A stretch of 27,361 bases of DNA from a virus: the IMG/VR virus record IMGVR_UViG_3300030419_000691, positions 1 to 27,361 of that record. One strand, written 5' to 3'. Each line of letters opens with the position of its first letter. Position 1 is the first letter of the stretch. The notes below the pieces were generated by a model. The model saw only the letters and a list, made by a program, of their open reading frames with translations, had not been told where the DNA came from and searched no databases. Made by a program: the position numbers and the translations under genes. This document shows positions 1-6,793 of the stretch, piece after piece.

Positions 1-1
1 A

Positions 2-364
2 CGTGTCATAGTTTCAGCCGATAAAGATATGAAGACCATACCCTGTATTCTTCTGAGGAATGGAGAACTTGAAACCATTTCTGAAAAGAGGGCAGATAGA
101 AATTGGATGGCTTCTGTATTAGTGGGTGATAGGTGCGACAACATACCTGGGTTGGTAGGTGTCGGGCCAAAAACTGCTGAAAAAATTTTGGGAGATTCCG
201 AAACCCTTTCTGATATGTGGGACAAGGTGATAGGTGCATACGAGAAGAGGAAACTTACATACAAATCAGCATTACTTTCAGCACGACTCACTAGAATCTT
301 GAGACATGGCGAGTACAATTTACATAAGCAAGAAGTAAAACTCTGGAACCCACCACATGATTGA
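2..364 (+). CDS. 5'-3' exonuclease, C-terminal part (T7 gp6-like, FEN family), 5' end outside window
   Basis: The frame is open from the first bases (reading RVIVSADKDMK) to the stop at 362-364, so this is the last 120 residues of a longer gene cut by the window edge. The SADKD segment matches the metal-binding aspartate region of flap/5'-3' exonucleases. The following GDRCDNIPGLVGVGPKTA is the helix-hairpin-helix (H3TH) DNA-binding motif of that family. In T7-like phages the enzyme degrades host DNA to supply nucleotides and removes RNA primers during replication. It is the last replication-type gene before the virion genes. It overlaps the next gene by 8 bases. The first ATG in the window (29) is internal to the domain and is not the real start. 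Confidence 0.9.
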   Translation, partial: RVIVSADKDMKTIPCILLRNGELETISEKRADRNWMASVLVGDRCDNIPGLVGVGPKTAEKILGDSETLSDMWDKVIGAYEKRKLTYKSALLSARLTRILRHGEYNLHKQEVKLWNPPHD

Positions 365-539
365 TGAAGAACTCTGGCCTCAAATAGATGAGGTGCTTAT
401 CAGGAAACTAGAAGAGATCTACCCTGATAAATGTCCATCAATAGATGCACATGACCGAGAGATCTGGAGGTACGGTGGACAGGTGGAGCTAGTAAGAATG
501 TTGCGATCTGTATATAATGAGCAGAACAACATCGAATAG
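357..539 (+). CDS. Small acidic protein of unknown function (60 aa)
   Basis: A 60-residue protein whose ATG at 357 overlaps the exonuclease stop (ATGATTGA), a typical translational-coupling arrangement. It ends 2 bases before the next ATG at 542. It is rich in Glu/Asp and predicted mostly helical, with a conserved-looking central DREIWRYGGQVELVRML stretch. I see no signal peptide, membrane span or catalytic motif. Small proteins of this style sit between replication and structural genes in marine T7-like phages, but I cannot assign a role. Position, tight packing and absence of a better frame support it as a real gene. Confidence 0.75.
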   Translation: MIDEELWPQIDEVLIRKLEEIYPDKCPSIDAHDREIWRYGGQVELVRMLRSVYNEQNNIE

Positions 540-541
540 CG

Positions 542-1987
542 ATGGCAACGTCAGCAGCAATACAAGAAATAGGCCAGAGTCTTTTAGATAGAGACTTTGG
601 TGCTGATGGTTTAGCTTATTGGTCTGCTGAATATGACAAGGCACAAGCTGATGCTATCGCTGCTGGTAAGACACCAGAACAAGCAGCACAGATAGCCAAC
701 ACAGCAGTAAGAAGAAACGTAGCTAGATCTTCAGAAGCTAAAGGAGTAGCAGGTGTACCTGATTGGTTCCAACACCAAGACCATGATGTTGCTTTAGGTG
801 TTAGACCAGAGGATTGGTCTACCAAACTACAAACATCTAACCTTGAAAACTATTTAGATCACCAGAATTATTCTTATGGAATGTTGCAAGGTAATACTGT
901 TGGACAAGAAGGTAGTGAATGGTGGGGCTACCAAACTACACAGGATATACAAAGCCACTTAGCACAAGGTAAGAGTTGGGACGAAGCTTACAAAGCAGCA
1001 ACCGATCAGGTAACCTCTGACATCTCAGCTAATACAGGCCACCAGAATTACAAGAAGTTTGGAACAATAGGATATGGCAACCCATTACAAATAAAGACAA
1101 GCACTGATCCTTCAGGAGATATTCTTACAGAGAAAAGATATTTAAACTTACATGCGAAAGCAATCGCTGATGGTATGGGTCTTGGTGGTGGCAGTAAGAC
1201 TGCTACTTTATATGAGTTAGATGATGATGGGAACGTAAAGTTAGATGATGACGGCAATCAAATCGTTGCAACTGATGACGATGGAAATCCAATAACAGGT
1301 ACTCCATACCAATGGAGCTATGTACCAGATGACAGTGCACCTGGTGGATACAGGATTGAACCAATACCGTTCAACACTGGTACTCAAACATCAACAACAG
1401 GCCATGACTTTTACATGGCTAACTACCAAAAGGATGGGCTTTTTGTCCCTGGAGGTGGTGGTGCTAATCCATTTAGCATTCCACCTAATGTTCAGAACGT
1501 AGACGCTACACAATTCACTTCAGGTGGTGCTGACAAGTTAGACCTTGCACAGTGGGCCGAAACTCCTGGTGGCAAATCATCTATTGCGGCTGGCAACTTT
1601 GATGTAAAAAATAAATGGTTTAGACCTGGTGCTGATGGCAACCTTTACAGCACAGCAGCAGCAATAGATCATTCAACAACTGACAGTAACCTTGGCATAG
1701 CAGCAGGAGACACAGCAAACATAGACTGGGGTGAAGGTTGGCAGACTACTCTTTCAGGTGGGCCTAAGACTTCTAACTATGTACCACCCGAGGAACAAGC
1801 AATGGGTGGAGCAGGTGGTGGTGGCAATACAATTATTAATTTAGATACAAATCAAAAGAGTACAACAGCGGCAGATAAGCTAGTCAAACGAGATGAAAGA
1901 ACTGCGTATTCAGGTGCAGGAAGAAAAGGTTTTAGTACACTCAAGTACAAGCCAACAGGCAACATCAGTACACTTGGAATAGTTTGA
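542..1987 (+). CDS. Unidentified probable virion-associated protein with gp7.3-like C-terminal tail (481 aa)
   Basis: I do not recognise a family. The N-terminal ~200 residues are Ala/Gln/Trp-rich and probably helical (AAGKTPEQAAQIAN, DWFQHQDHD, SEWWGYQTTQDIQ). Residues ~224-250 carry three closely spaced Asp-Asp-Gly-Asn turns (LDDDGNVKLDDDGNQ, then DDDGN), like calcium-binding or beta-turn linker repeats. The second half is Gly/Thr/Asn-rich, as in structural proteins. The last residues, GNISTLGIV, are shared with the next gene. Its place before the tail-adaptor-like 115-aa gene and the portal suggests a virion or tail-assembly component. T7 has no counterpart of this size here. The Asp-rich loops could also be linkers, so a tail or head-tail role is inference only. 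Confidence 0.8.
   Translation: MATSAAIQEIGQSLLDRDFGADGLAYWSAEYDKAQADAIAAGKTPEQAAQIANTAVRRNVARSSEAKGVAGVPDWFQHQDHDVALGVRPEDWSTKLQTSNLENYLDHQNYSYGMLQGNTVGQEGSEWWGYQTTQDIQSHLAQGKSWDEAYKAATDQVTSDISANTGHQNYKKFGTIGYGNPLQIKTSTDPSGDILTEKRYLNLHAKAIADGMGLGGGSKTATLYELDDDGNVKLDDDGNQIVATDDDGNPITGTPYQWSYVPDDSAPGGYRIEPIPFNTGTQTSTTGHDFYMANYQKDGLFVPGGGGANPFSIPPNVQNVDATQFTSGGADKLDLAQWAETPGGKSSIAAGNFDVKNKWFRPGADGNLYSTAAAIDHSTTDSNLGIAAGDTANIDWGEGWQTTLSGGPKTSNYVPPEEQAMGGAGGGGNTIINLDTNQKSTTAADKLVKRDERTAYSGAGRKGFSTLKYKPTGNISTLGIV
1961..1983 (+). repeat. C-terminal coding repeat, copy 1 (encodes NISTLGI)
   Basis: These 23 bases at the end of the 481-aa gene match 2348-2370 at the end of the next gene at 22 of 23 positions (one A/G difference). 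They encode the same C-terminal peptide in both proteins. The match falls off sharply upstream of the repeat. Confidence 0.85.
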
Positions 1988-2029
1988 TAGTAATATCAAG
2001 CTATCATTAAGTAATTACAGAGATTAGCT

Positions 2030-2377
2030 ATGTGCGGTGGTGGCGGTGGTTCCAACGAAGATGCTAAGAAGGCAGCCGAAGAGCGTCATCAAGAGAACCT
2101 TGCTCTACAAAAAGAGCAGATGGAAGAACAGAAGCGACAGTTTGAATTAACTAGAGCAGACAACCAAGCTAGATATGACGAACAAAGACGACAAGCAAAA
2201 GCTGCACCACCTCCACCACCAGAGGAGACAGCAGGAGTAGCAGCACCAGCACTAGATTCTAAGAGATGGGCTAAAGGTGGTGGTAAAAGACAATACACAA
2301 ACCCACCAACCAAGCAAGTAGCGACAAAGAAATCCAAGTCAGGAGATAACATCAGTACACTTGGGATAGTCTCATAA
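2030..2377 (+). CDS. Small coiled-coil protein, T7 gp7.3-like tail/virion assembly factor (115 aa)
   Basis: The protein begins MCGGGGGS, followed by a charged Gln/Glu/Arg-rich helix (residues ~9-60, coiled-coil-like). A proline run (PPPPPPEE) comes next, then a basic Gly/Lys-rich tail ending GDNISTLGIVS. Size, position just upstream of the portal and the basic Ala/Gly-rich region closing in a short hydrophobic peptide recall T7 gp7.3, whose end I remember as GGGINI. T7 gp7.3 is a small virion protein needed for tail-fibre attachment. The MCG start is also seen in the gp14-like protein at 10179. The match to gp7.3 rests on position and composition, not clear sequence identity. It starts 42 bases after the previous stop and ends 5 bases before the portal ATG. 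Confidence 0.7.
   Translation: MCGGGGGSNEDAKKAAEERHQENLALQKEQMEEQKRQFELTRADNQARYDEQRRQAKAAPPPPPEETAGVAAPALDSKRWAKGGGKRQYTNPPTKQVATKKSKSGDNISTLGIVS
2348..2370 (+). repeat. C-terminal coding repeat, copy 2 (encodes NISTLGI)
   Basis: This is the partner of 1961-1983, with 22 of 23 bases identical. It encodes the last residues before the stop of the 115-aa protein. Confidence 0.85.
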
Positions 2378-2382
2378 TATAA

Positions 2383-4140
2383 ATGGACTTAAGCATTGAC
2401 CCTATCGATCTAGCACCAGGGAAAGGAGCTAAAGATAAGAAGGAAGGTACTACCCTTGCTGGTAGATACGACCAACTAAAAACTAACCGTGATCCTTTCC
2501 TTCAAAGAGCTAGAGATTGTGCAAAGGTAACTAACCCTGCTGCCTGCCCTGACTCCAACATGGGAGATCATGGAAAACTCAAGACACCTTGGCAATCAAC
2601 AGGTGCAATGGGTGTTAGTAACTTACAAAATAAATTAAATTTAACTCTCTTCCCTCCTAACACTCCCTTCTTCAAGCTAGAGATTGACAGCCTTGCGTTA
2701 AGGATAGAAGAGCAAGGGCCAGAGATTAAGACAGAACTCGACACAGCATTAGTAAAGGTAGAGCAAGCTGTGATGACTGAGCTAGAAACTATGAGTGCAA
2801 GAGCATCACTTGCTCAGGCATTTCAACAGTTGCTAGTAACAGGTAATGTCCTTCTCTATGTACAAGAAGACAGAATCAGAACTATACATCTACAAAACTA
2901 TTGTGTCGTTCGTGATCCAATGGATCATGTGACTGAGATCTTAGTAGAAGAAGAAGTATATCCTGAAGCATTACCAGATGGATTCTTCCCTGAACAAGAG
3001 AAGGAAGAGGAGAAGCTAGGCCCAGTCAAGAAGACAGTAAAGATACATACATGTGTTAAGACTGAGAACGGTATCACTCGCTGGTATCAGGAGTGTAAAG
3101 GTAAGGAGATTCCTAACACATACGGCATGTGTCCAATGGATTGCAGTCCTTGGATTGTGTTGAGGTATGAGCGTATTGAAAGCGGAGAGGAATACGGAAG
3201 AAGTCATGTCGAAAAATACTACGGTGACTTGACTGCACTTGAATCTTTGTATCAAGCATCCATCGAAGCAGCAGCAGCAGCCAGTAAAGTTCTGTTCCTT
3301 GTGAATCCCAATGGAACCACTAGGCCACGTACTCTCAGCAGTGCGGCAAATGGTGCAATAGTCCAAGGTAACGCTGCTGATGTGACTGTCGTTCAAGCTC
3401 AGAAGCAAGCCGATCTACAAATAACAATGAGTATGATCGAGCGTATAGAACAGAGACTTGAGTTTGCTTTCCTACTTAACCAAGCAGTACAACGACCAGG
3501 TGAAAGAGTTACAGCAGAAGAAATAAAATATATGGCTCAGAGTTTGGAAGCAACCATCGGAGCCTTCTACTCAATACTTACTCAAGAACTACAGCTACCA
3601 CTGGTACGCAGGCTGATCTATATGTTGCAAAAGAAAGGCAAACTACCTGAGTTCCCTAACAGTCAGGAGACAGGTGAACCTTTAGTGCAGCCAAGAGCAG
3701 TGACAGGTCTTGAAGGTATAGGTAGAGGTGATGATATGAATAAGTTAACTGAGTTCTTAACTATTACTCAGCAGGTACTAGGCCCAGAGATAGCACAACA
3801 GTATGTAAATTACGAAGAAGCACTGCGAAGATTGGCAGCTAGTGCTTCAATAGATACGACTAACCTAGTCAAGACCAGCGAGCAACTACAGCAAGAAGCT
3901 GCTGCTGCACAAGCACAACAGCAACAACAGCAGCAAGAGATGCAGATGATGGAAGCAATGAAGTCCTCTGCTATGGCTAAAGTTGCAGACAACTACACTA
4001 AACCAGGTTCACCTTATGGCCCTCAATTCTCAGGAAACTCCGAAGACGGAGCAGCAGGAAGCATCCCTAACACCGTCCCCGATCTCGGGGCAGCAGCCGA
4101 AGGACTCCCCAGTGGCCCAGTCTCAGGAGGAGAAACCTAG
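2383..4140 (+). CDS. Portal (head-to-tail connector) protein, T7 gp8-like
   Basis: 585 residues against 536 in T7 gp8. It forms the dodecameric ring at the packaging vertex, the channel for DNA entry and exit. Family features are the N-terminal YDQLKTNRDPFLQRARDCA, then WQSTGAMGVSNLQNKLNLTL and FPPNTPFFKLEID (residues ~67-100). Next come the GNVLLYVQED region and the conserved late segment ERVTAEEIKYMAQSLE. The C-terminus is extended: a poly-Gln/Ala stretch (~508-528) leads into a Gly/Ser/Pro-rich tail of about 50 residues that looks disordered. A second frame (4016-4243) is open across that tail. The start is ATG 2383, 5 bases after the previous stop, with no clear Shine-Dalgarno. Confidence 0.95.
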   Translation: MDLSIDPIDLAPGKGAKDKKEGTTLAGRYDQLKTNRDPFLQRARDCAKVTNPAACPDSNMGDHGKLKTPWQSTGAMGVSNLQNKLNLTLFPPNTPFFKLEIDSLALRIEEQGPEIKTELDTALVKVEQAVMTELETMSARASLAQAFQQLLVTGNVLLYVQEDRIRTIHLQNYCVVRDPMDHVTEILVEEEVYPEALPDGFFPEQEKEEEKLGPVKKTVKIHTCVKTENGITRWYQECKGKEIPNTYGMCPMDCSPWIVLRYERIESGEEYGRSHVEKYYGDLTALESLYQASIEAAAAASKVLFLVNPNGTTRPRTLSSAANGAIVQGNAADVTVVQAQKQADLQITMSMIERIEQRLEFAFLLNQAVQRPGERVTAEEIKYMAQSLEATIGAFYSILTQELQLPLVRRLIYMLQKKGKLPEFPNSQETGEPLVQPRAVTGLEGIGRGDDMNKLTEFLTITQQVLGPEIAQQYVNYEEALRRLAASASIDTTNLVKTSEQLQQEAAAAQAQQQQQQQEMQMMEAMKSSAMAKVADNYTKPGSPYGPQFSGNSEDGAAGSIPNTVPDLGAAAEGLPSGPVSGGET

Positions 4141-4243
4141 AGAGTTAGCTACTATTAAAGAAGAGAAGCCAGTTGCTAAGAAGAAGAAAGATAAAGAGCC
4201 GCAAGTTATTAAAGACGGCGAACGGCACATCACTATCAAATAA
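4016..4243 (+). CDS. Small Lys/Glu/Pro-rich protein overlapping the portal 3' end (75 aa), hypothetical
   Basis: This frame is open in the +1 frame relative to the portal, covering its last 125 bases and running 103 bases beyond, to 24 bases before the scaffold ATG. An ATG lies at 4016; a TTG at 3983 would add 11 residues. The product is hydrophilic with a lysine cluster (KPVAKKKKDKEP) and ends GERHITIK. There is no membrane or catalytic signature. The stretch after the portal stop would otherwise be an unexplained gap. Two readings fit: a separate overlapping gene, or a +1 frameshift extension giving some portal subunits a basic tail. I see no convincing slippery site, so an independent gene is the simpler call. 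The overlapping part could be partly chance. Confidence 0.55.
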   Translation: MALNSQETPKTEQQEASLTPSPISGQQPKDSPVAQSQEEKPRELATIKEEKPVAKKKKDKEPQVIKDGERHITIK

Positions 4244-4266
4244 CAACCTTTCACCCATCACATCCA

Positions 4267-5076
4267 ATGCCAGATCCAGTAACTATTGTCGAGCCAGAAA
4301 CAGGTGCGTTATCTCCTGAACAGGAGACAGCAGCTAAAGACGAAGCACTTGTCAATGAAGCTCAAAGCCAAGAGCCAGCTAAATTTGCTGGCAAGTATGA
4401 GTCTGTTGAAGAGCTAGAGAAAGGATACGCAGAACTTCAGAAGAAGTTAAGTGGTCAAGAAGAAACGACAGAAGAAGTATCTGAATCGAAGGAAGAGGAA
4501 GCAGCACCTGCCAACGCTTCAGAAATCTATGGTGAATACATAGGTAGTCGCCTTGATGAAGCTGGTGTCGATTACCAAGGAATGAATACTAAATGGCAAG
4601 AGACAGGCAAGCTAGATGATGACGACTACAAAGCATTAGAAGGTGCTGGCTTTAGTAAAGATATGGTTGAAGCATACCTAGATGGTGTGCAGTACAGAGC
4701 AGAACAAGACTCACAACTTGCAGCTAAAGAAGTAGCAGCAATTAAGAATGAGTTCGGAGGTGAGCAGGTCTACACTGAAATGATTACGTGGGCTGCTGCA
4801 AACCTAGACAAAGCAGAAGTTGATGCGTTCAATAACATGCTTAAGACCAGTAACCCACATCAAATAAGGATTGCTGTCGCTGGTATTCAAGCTGCTTACA
4901 TGAACAACGCACCAAGAGAACCCAAGCTTGTCGGAGGTAGAACAGCTAAAGCAAATACCACTAAGTTCAATTCAACTGCACAGGTAGTAGCTGCTATGAA
5001 TGATGAACGATATGCAACTGATCCAGCGTATAGACAAGAGGTACAAGAAAAACTTAGTCGCTCAAAAGTGTTGTAA
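4267..5076 (+). CDS. Capsid assembly scaffolding protein, T7 gp9-like
   Basis: 269 residues against 307 in T7 gp9, placed between portal and major capsid genes as expected. It is strongly acidic in the N-terminal ~90 residues (Glu/Gln-rich, including a KFAGKYESVEELEKGYAEL segment typical of phage scaffolds). The middle is helical, and the C-terminus is basic and Thr/Ser-rich (VGGRTAKANTTKFNST, then EKLSRSKVL). In T7 the C-terminal region of the scaffold contacts the shell protein. The protein fills the procapsid and leaves during maturation. The start is ATG 4267, 23 bases after the small overlapping gene, without an obvious ribosome site. Confidence 0.92.
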   Translation: MPDPVTIVEPETGALSPEQETAAKDEALVNEAQSQEPAKFAGKYESVEELEKGYAELQKKLSGQEETTEEVSESKEEEAAPANASEIYGEYIGSRLDEAGVDYQGMNTKWQETGKLDDDDYKALEGAGFSKDMVEAYLDGVQYRAEQDSQLAAKEVAAIKNEFGGEQVYTEMITWAAANLDKAEVDAFNNMLKTSNPHQIRIAVAGIQAAYMNNAPREPKLVGGRTAKANTTKFNSTAQVVAAMNDERYATDPAYRQEVQEKLSRSKVL

Positions 5077-5085
5077 GGGGTATTA

Positions 5086-5118
5086 TATAAACAACCTAAA
5101 CATTCTCGTATAAACAAC
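5086..5118 (+). repeat. Two direct copies of TATAAACAAC in the capsid gene leader
   Basis: TATAAACAAC occurs at 5086-5095 and again at 5109-5118, 23 bases apart (about two helical turns), in the only sizeable gap among the head genes. The spacing and AT-rich core suggest a promoter or protein-binding site ahead of the capsid gene. The polymerase or protein that would read it is unknown. Confidence 0.4.
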
Positions 5119-5121
5119 GGC

Positions 5122-5183
5122 CCCTTGCGAGGGATACCCTGCGTTGAAGAGATAGTGAAGGGCAACCTTTCTTTCTTTTTTCC
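5122..5183 (+). promoter_or_regulatory. Structured 5' leader of the major capsid gene
   Basis: The leader contains CCCT (5122-5125), AGGG (5130-5133) and CCCT (5137-5140). AGGG can pair with either CCCT but not both at once, giving two mutually exclusive small hairpins. Just downstream, GAAGG (5157-5161) pairs with CCTTT (5166-5170) around a GCAA tetraloop, followed by a pyrimidine tract (5171-5183) ending at the GTG start. The only Shine-Dalgarno-like bases before the capsid gene lie inside this stem, 22 bases from the start codon. That is too far for ordinary use. The element could tune translation or act as a weak terminator or pause site. The structure is read by eye, not computed. Confidence 0.4.
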
Positions 5184-6149
5184 GTGGCTAATTTTACTAG
5201 CTCACGGCTAGGTCTTGTAAACAATACAGGAACTAGCTATGACGCTTTATTTTTGAAAACGTTTTCGGGAGAGGTCTTGTCTGCCTTCCGTAAAGCGACC
5301 GTGTTCGAGCCTCTACACACTGTACGCACGATATCATCTGGTAAATCTGCTCAGTTCCCTATCATTGGATTAAGCAGCACAGCCTACCATACACCTGGTA
5401 CACAGCTTACAGGTAATGCTATTAAGCATGCTGAAGCTGTTATCAACATCGATGACAAGCTCGTATCAAACGTATTCGTTGCTGACATTGATGAAGCTAA
5501 GAACCATTATGACGTTCGTAGCCAGTACACCACAGAAATGGGTAACGCATTAGCGTACACATTTGACCAGAACGTAGCAGCTACTATCTGCCAAGCAGCA
5601 AGAACAGCTACTAACTTCAACACTGACCTGCCTGGTGGTACTCGTATCAAGATTGTTGCTTCTAGTAAAGCAGCTATCACAGGAGCACAGCTAGTCAGTG
5701 CTATGTGGTCAGCAGCCGAGCAGATGGATATCGATAATATTCCAGAGGACGGGAGATACTTAGCTCTTGGTCCAACTGAATATTATAAAATCGCTCAAAC
5801 AACAGACGTACTCAACAGAGACTGGGGTGGTTCTGGAGCATACGCAGATGGAACAGTCTTAAAGGTAGCTGGTATCAGCATCGTTAAGTCCAACCACTTG
5901 CCAACTACAAACCGTTCTGCTGTAACTGGTGAGAACAACACATACCATGCTGACTACAGAGACAGCGTTGGACTTGTATTTAACAAGCAAGCTGTTGGTA
6001 CTGTTAAGTTGATGGATCTGAAGATGGAACAAACTGGTTCCGATGTACATGCACTATGGCAAGGTACATTCATGGTCGGATCTATGGCTCATGGTACTGG
6101 AGTTCTACGTCCAGACTGTGCTATCGAGATATACACAGCAACCAGCTAA
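5184..6149 (+). CDS. Major capsid protein, T7 gp10A-like
   Basis: 321 residues (T7 gp10A has 345), forming the icosahedral HK97-fold shell. The N-terminus MANFTSSRLGLVNNTGTSYD followed by ALFLKTFSGEVLSAF is the characteristic opening of T7-like shell proteins. Also typical are the FPIIGLSST segment and the late LWQGTFMVGSMAHGTGVLRP. The start codon is GTG at 5184: homologues begin at this point and no in-frame ATG fits. The gene lacks a normally spaced ribosome site, which is odd for what should be the most abundant product. No readthrough or frameshift extension like T7 gp10B is possible for long, because a terminator follows 7 bases after the stop. Confidence 0.96.
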   Translation: MANFTSSRLGLVNNTGTSYDALFLKTFSGEVLSAFRKATVFEPLHTVRTISSGKSAQFPIIGLSSTAYHTPGTQLTGNAIKHAEAVINIDDKLVSNVFVADIDEAKNHYDVRSQYTTEMGNALAYTFDQNVAATICQAARTATNFNTDLPGGTRIKIVASSKAAITGAQLVSAMWSAAEQMDIDNIPEDGRYLALGPTEYYKIAQTTDVLNRDWGGSGAYADGTVLKVAGISIVKSNHLPTTNRSAVTGENNTYHADYRDSVGLVFNKQAVGTVKLMDLKMEQTGSDVHALWQGTFMVGSMAHGTGVLRPDCAIEIYTATS

Positions 6150-6156
6150 CTACCGT

Positions 6157-6182
6157 GGGGGCTATATGCCCCCTCTTTTCTT
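6157..6182 (+). terminator. Rho-independent terminator after the major capsid gene
   Basis: GGGGGC (6157-6162), loop TATAT (6163-6167), GCCCCC (6168-6173), then TCTTTTCTT (6174-6182) directly before the next ATG. This is a perfect six-pair all-GC stem with a U-rich tail. It occupies the same place as T7 terminator T-phi, which follows gene 10 and lowers, without abolishing, transcription of the tail genes. Confidence 0.88.
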
Positions 6183-6791
6183 ATGGGTCTTAATCTCACA
6201 TCAGAACTAGAAGCAGTCAACAAAGTATTAAGGATGATGGGTGAAGCACCTGTTAACTCCTTGGCTGGTCAGTTCGGTCTTGCAAAGCAAGCAAACGATA
6301 CTCTCAAAGAAGTAAGCAGAACAGTTCAATCAGAAGGGTGGTCATTTAATACTGACTACGAGAGAACTCTGACTCGTACTGCTGGCACTAATGAAATTGA
6401 ATTGAGTTCAGATATAAGCAGAGTAAAGATTGATCCTTATGAATACCCAGACAATGAGGTAGTCCAAAGAGGATTGAAGTTATACGACAGAAGAAAGAAT
6501 ACTTCTATCTTTGAAGAAGATTTAACAGCAGATGTAACGTACTTCCTAGAGTGGACTGACCTGCCTGAACACGCTCGTCAATACATAATGACGAAGGCAG
6601 GCCGCACACTACAAGAGCAGATACTGGGTAGTGCAGATCTAAGTCAGATAAATATCACAGCAGAAGCAGAAGCAAGAGCACAGTTCTTAGAAGAAGAAAC
6701 TAATGCAGGAGATCACAATATGATTAGAGGTAATCCTAACCACACAGGAGTATTCCAGACTTATCAACCAAGTCGTACTGTTCTTAGATAG
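6183..6791 (+). CDS. Tail tubular protein A, T7 gp11-like (adaptor/gatekeeper)
   Basis: 202 residues against 196 in T7 gp11. The opening SELEAVNKVLRMMGEAPVNS followed by a short loop and helix is the family hallmark. So are EGWSFNTDYE and the ending-in-basic region. It forms the dodecameric ring below the portal to which the nozzle and fibres attach. The ATG at 6183 follows directly on the terminator tail, so its translation start has no Shine-Dalgarno and the mRNA is probably made by readthrough. It ends 2 bases before the gp12-like gene. Confidence 0.94.
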   Translation: MGLNLTSELEAVNKVLRMMGEAPVNSLAGQFGLAKQANDTLKEVSRTVQSEGWSFNTDYERTLTRTAGTNEIELSSDISRVKIDPYEYPDNEVVQRGLKLYDRRKNTSIFEEDLTADVTYFLEWTDLPEHARQYIMTKAGRTLQEQILGSADLSQINITAEAEARAQFLEEETNAGDHNMIRGNPNHTGVFQTYQPSRTVLR

Positions 6792-6793
6792 TC

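Noticed and set aside
1320-1502. Plus-strand 60-codon frame inside the 481-aa gene
   Set aside because: Out-of-frame shadow of a well-supported gene with no start signal or features.
1985-2006. Inverted repeat TGATAG/CTATCA after the 481-aa gene
   Set aside because: Six weak pairs with a 10-base loop and no U tract; too weak to call a terminator.
3016-3408. Minus-strand 130-codon open frame opposite the portal gene
   Set aside because: It lies wholly within the portal coding sequence, has no family features and is Cys/Ser/Leu-rich like a codon shadow.
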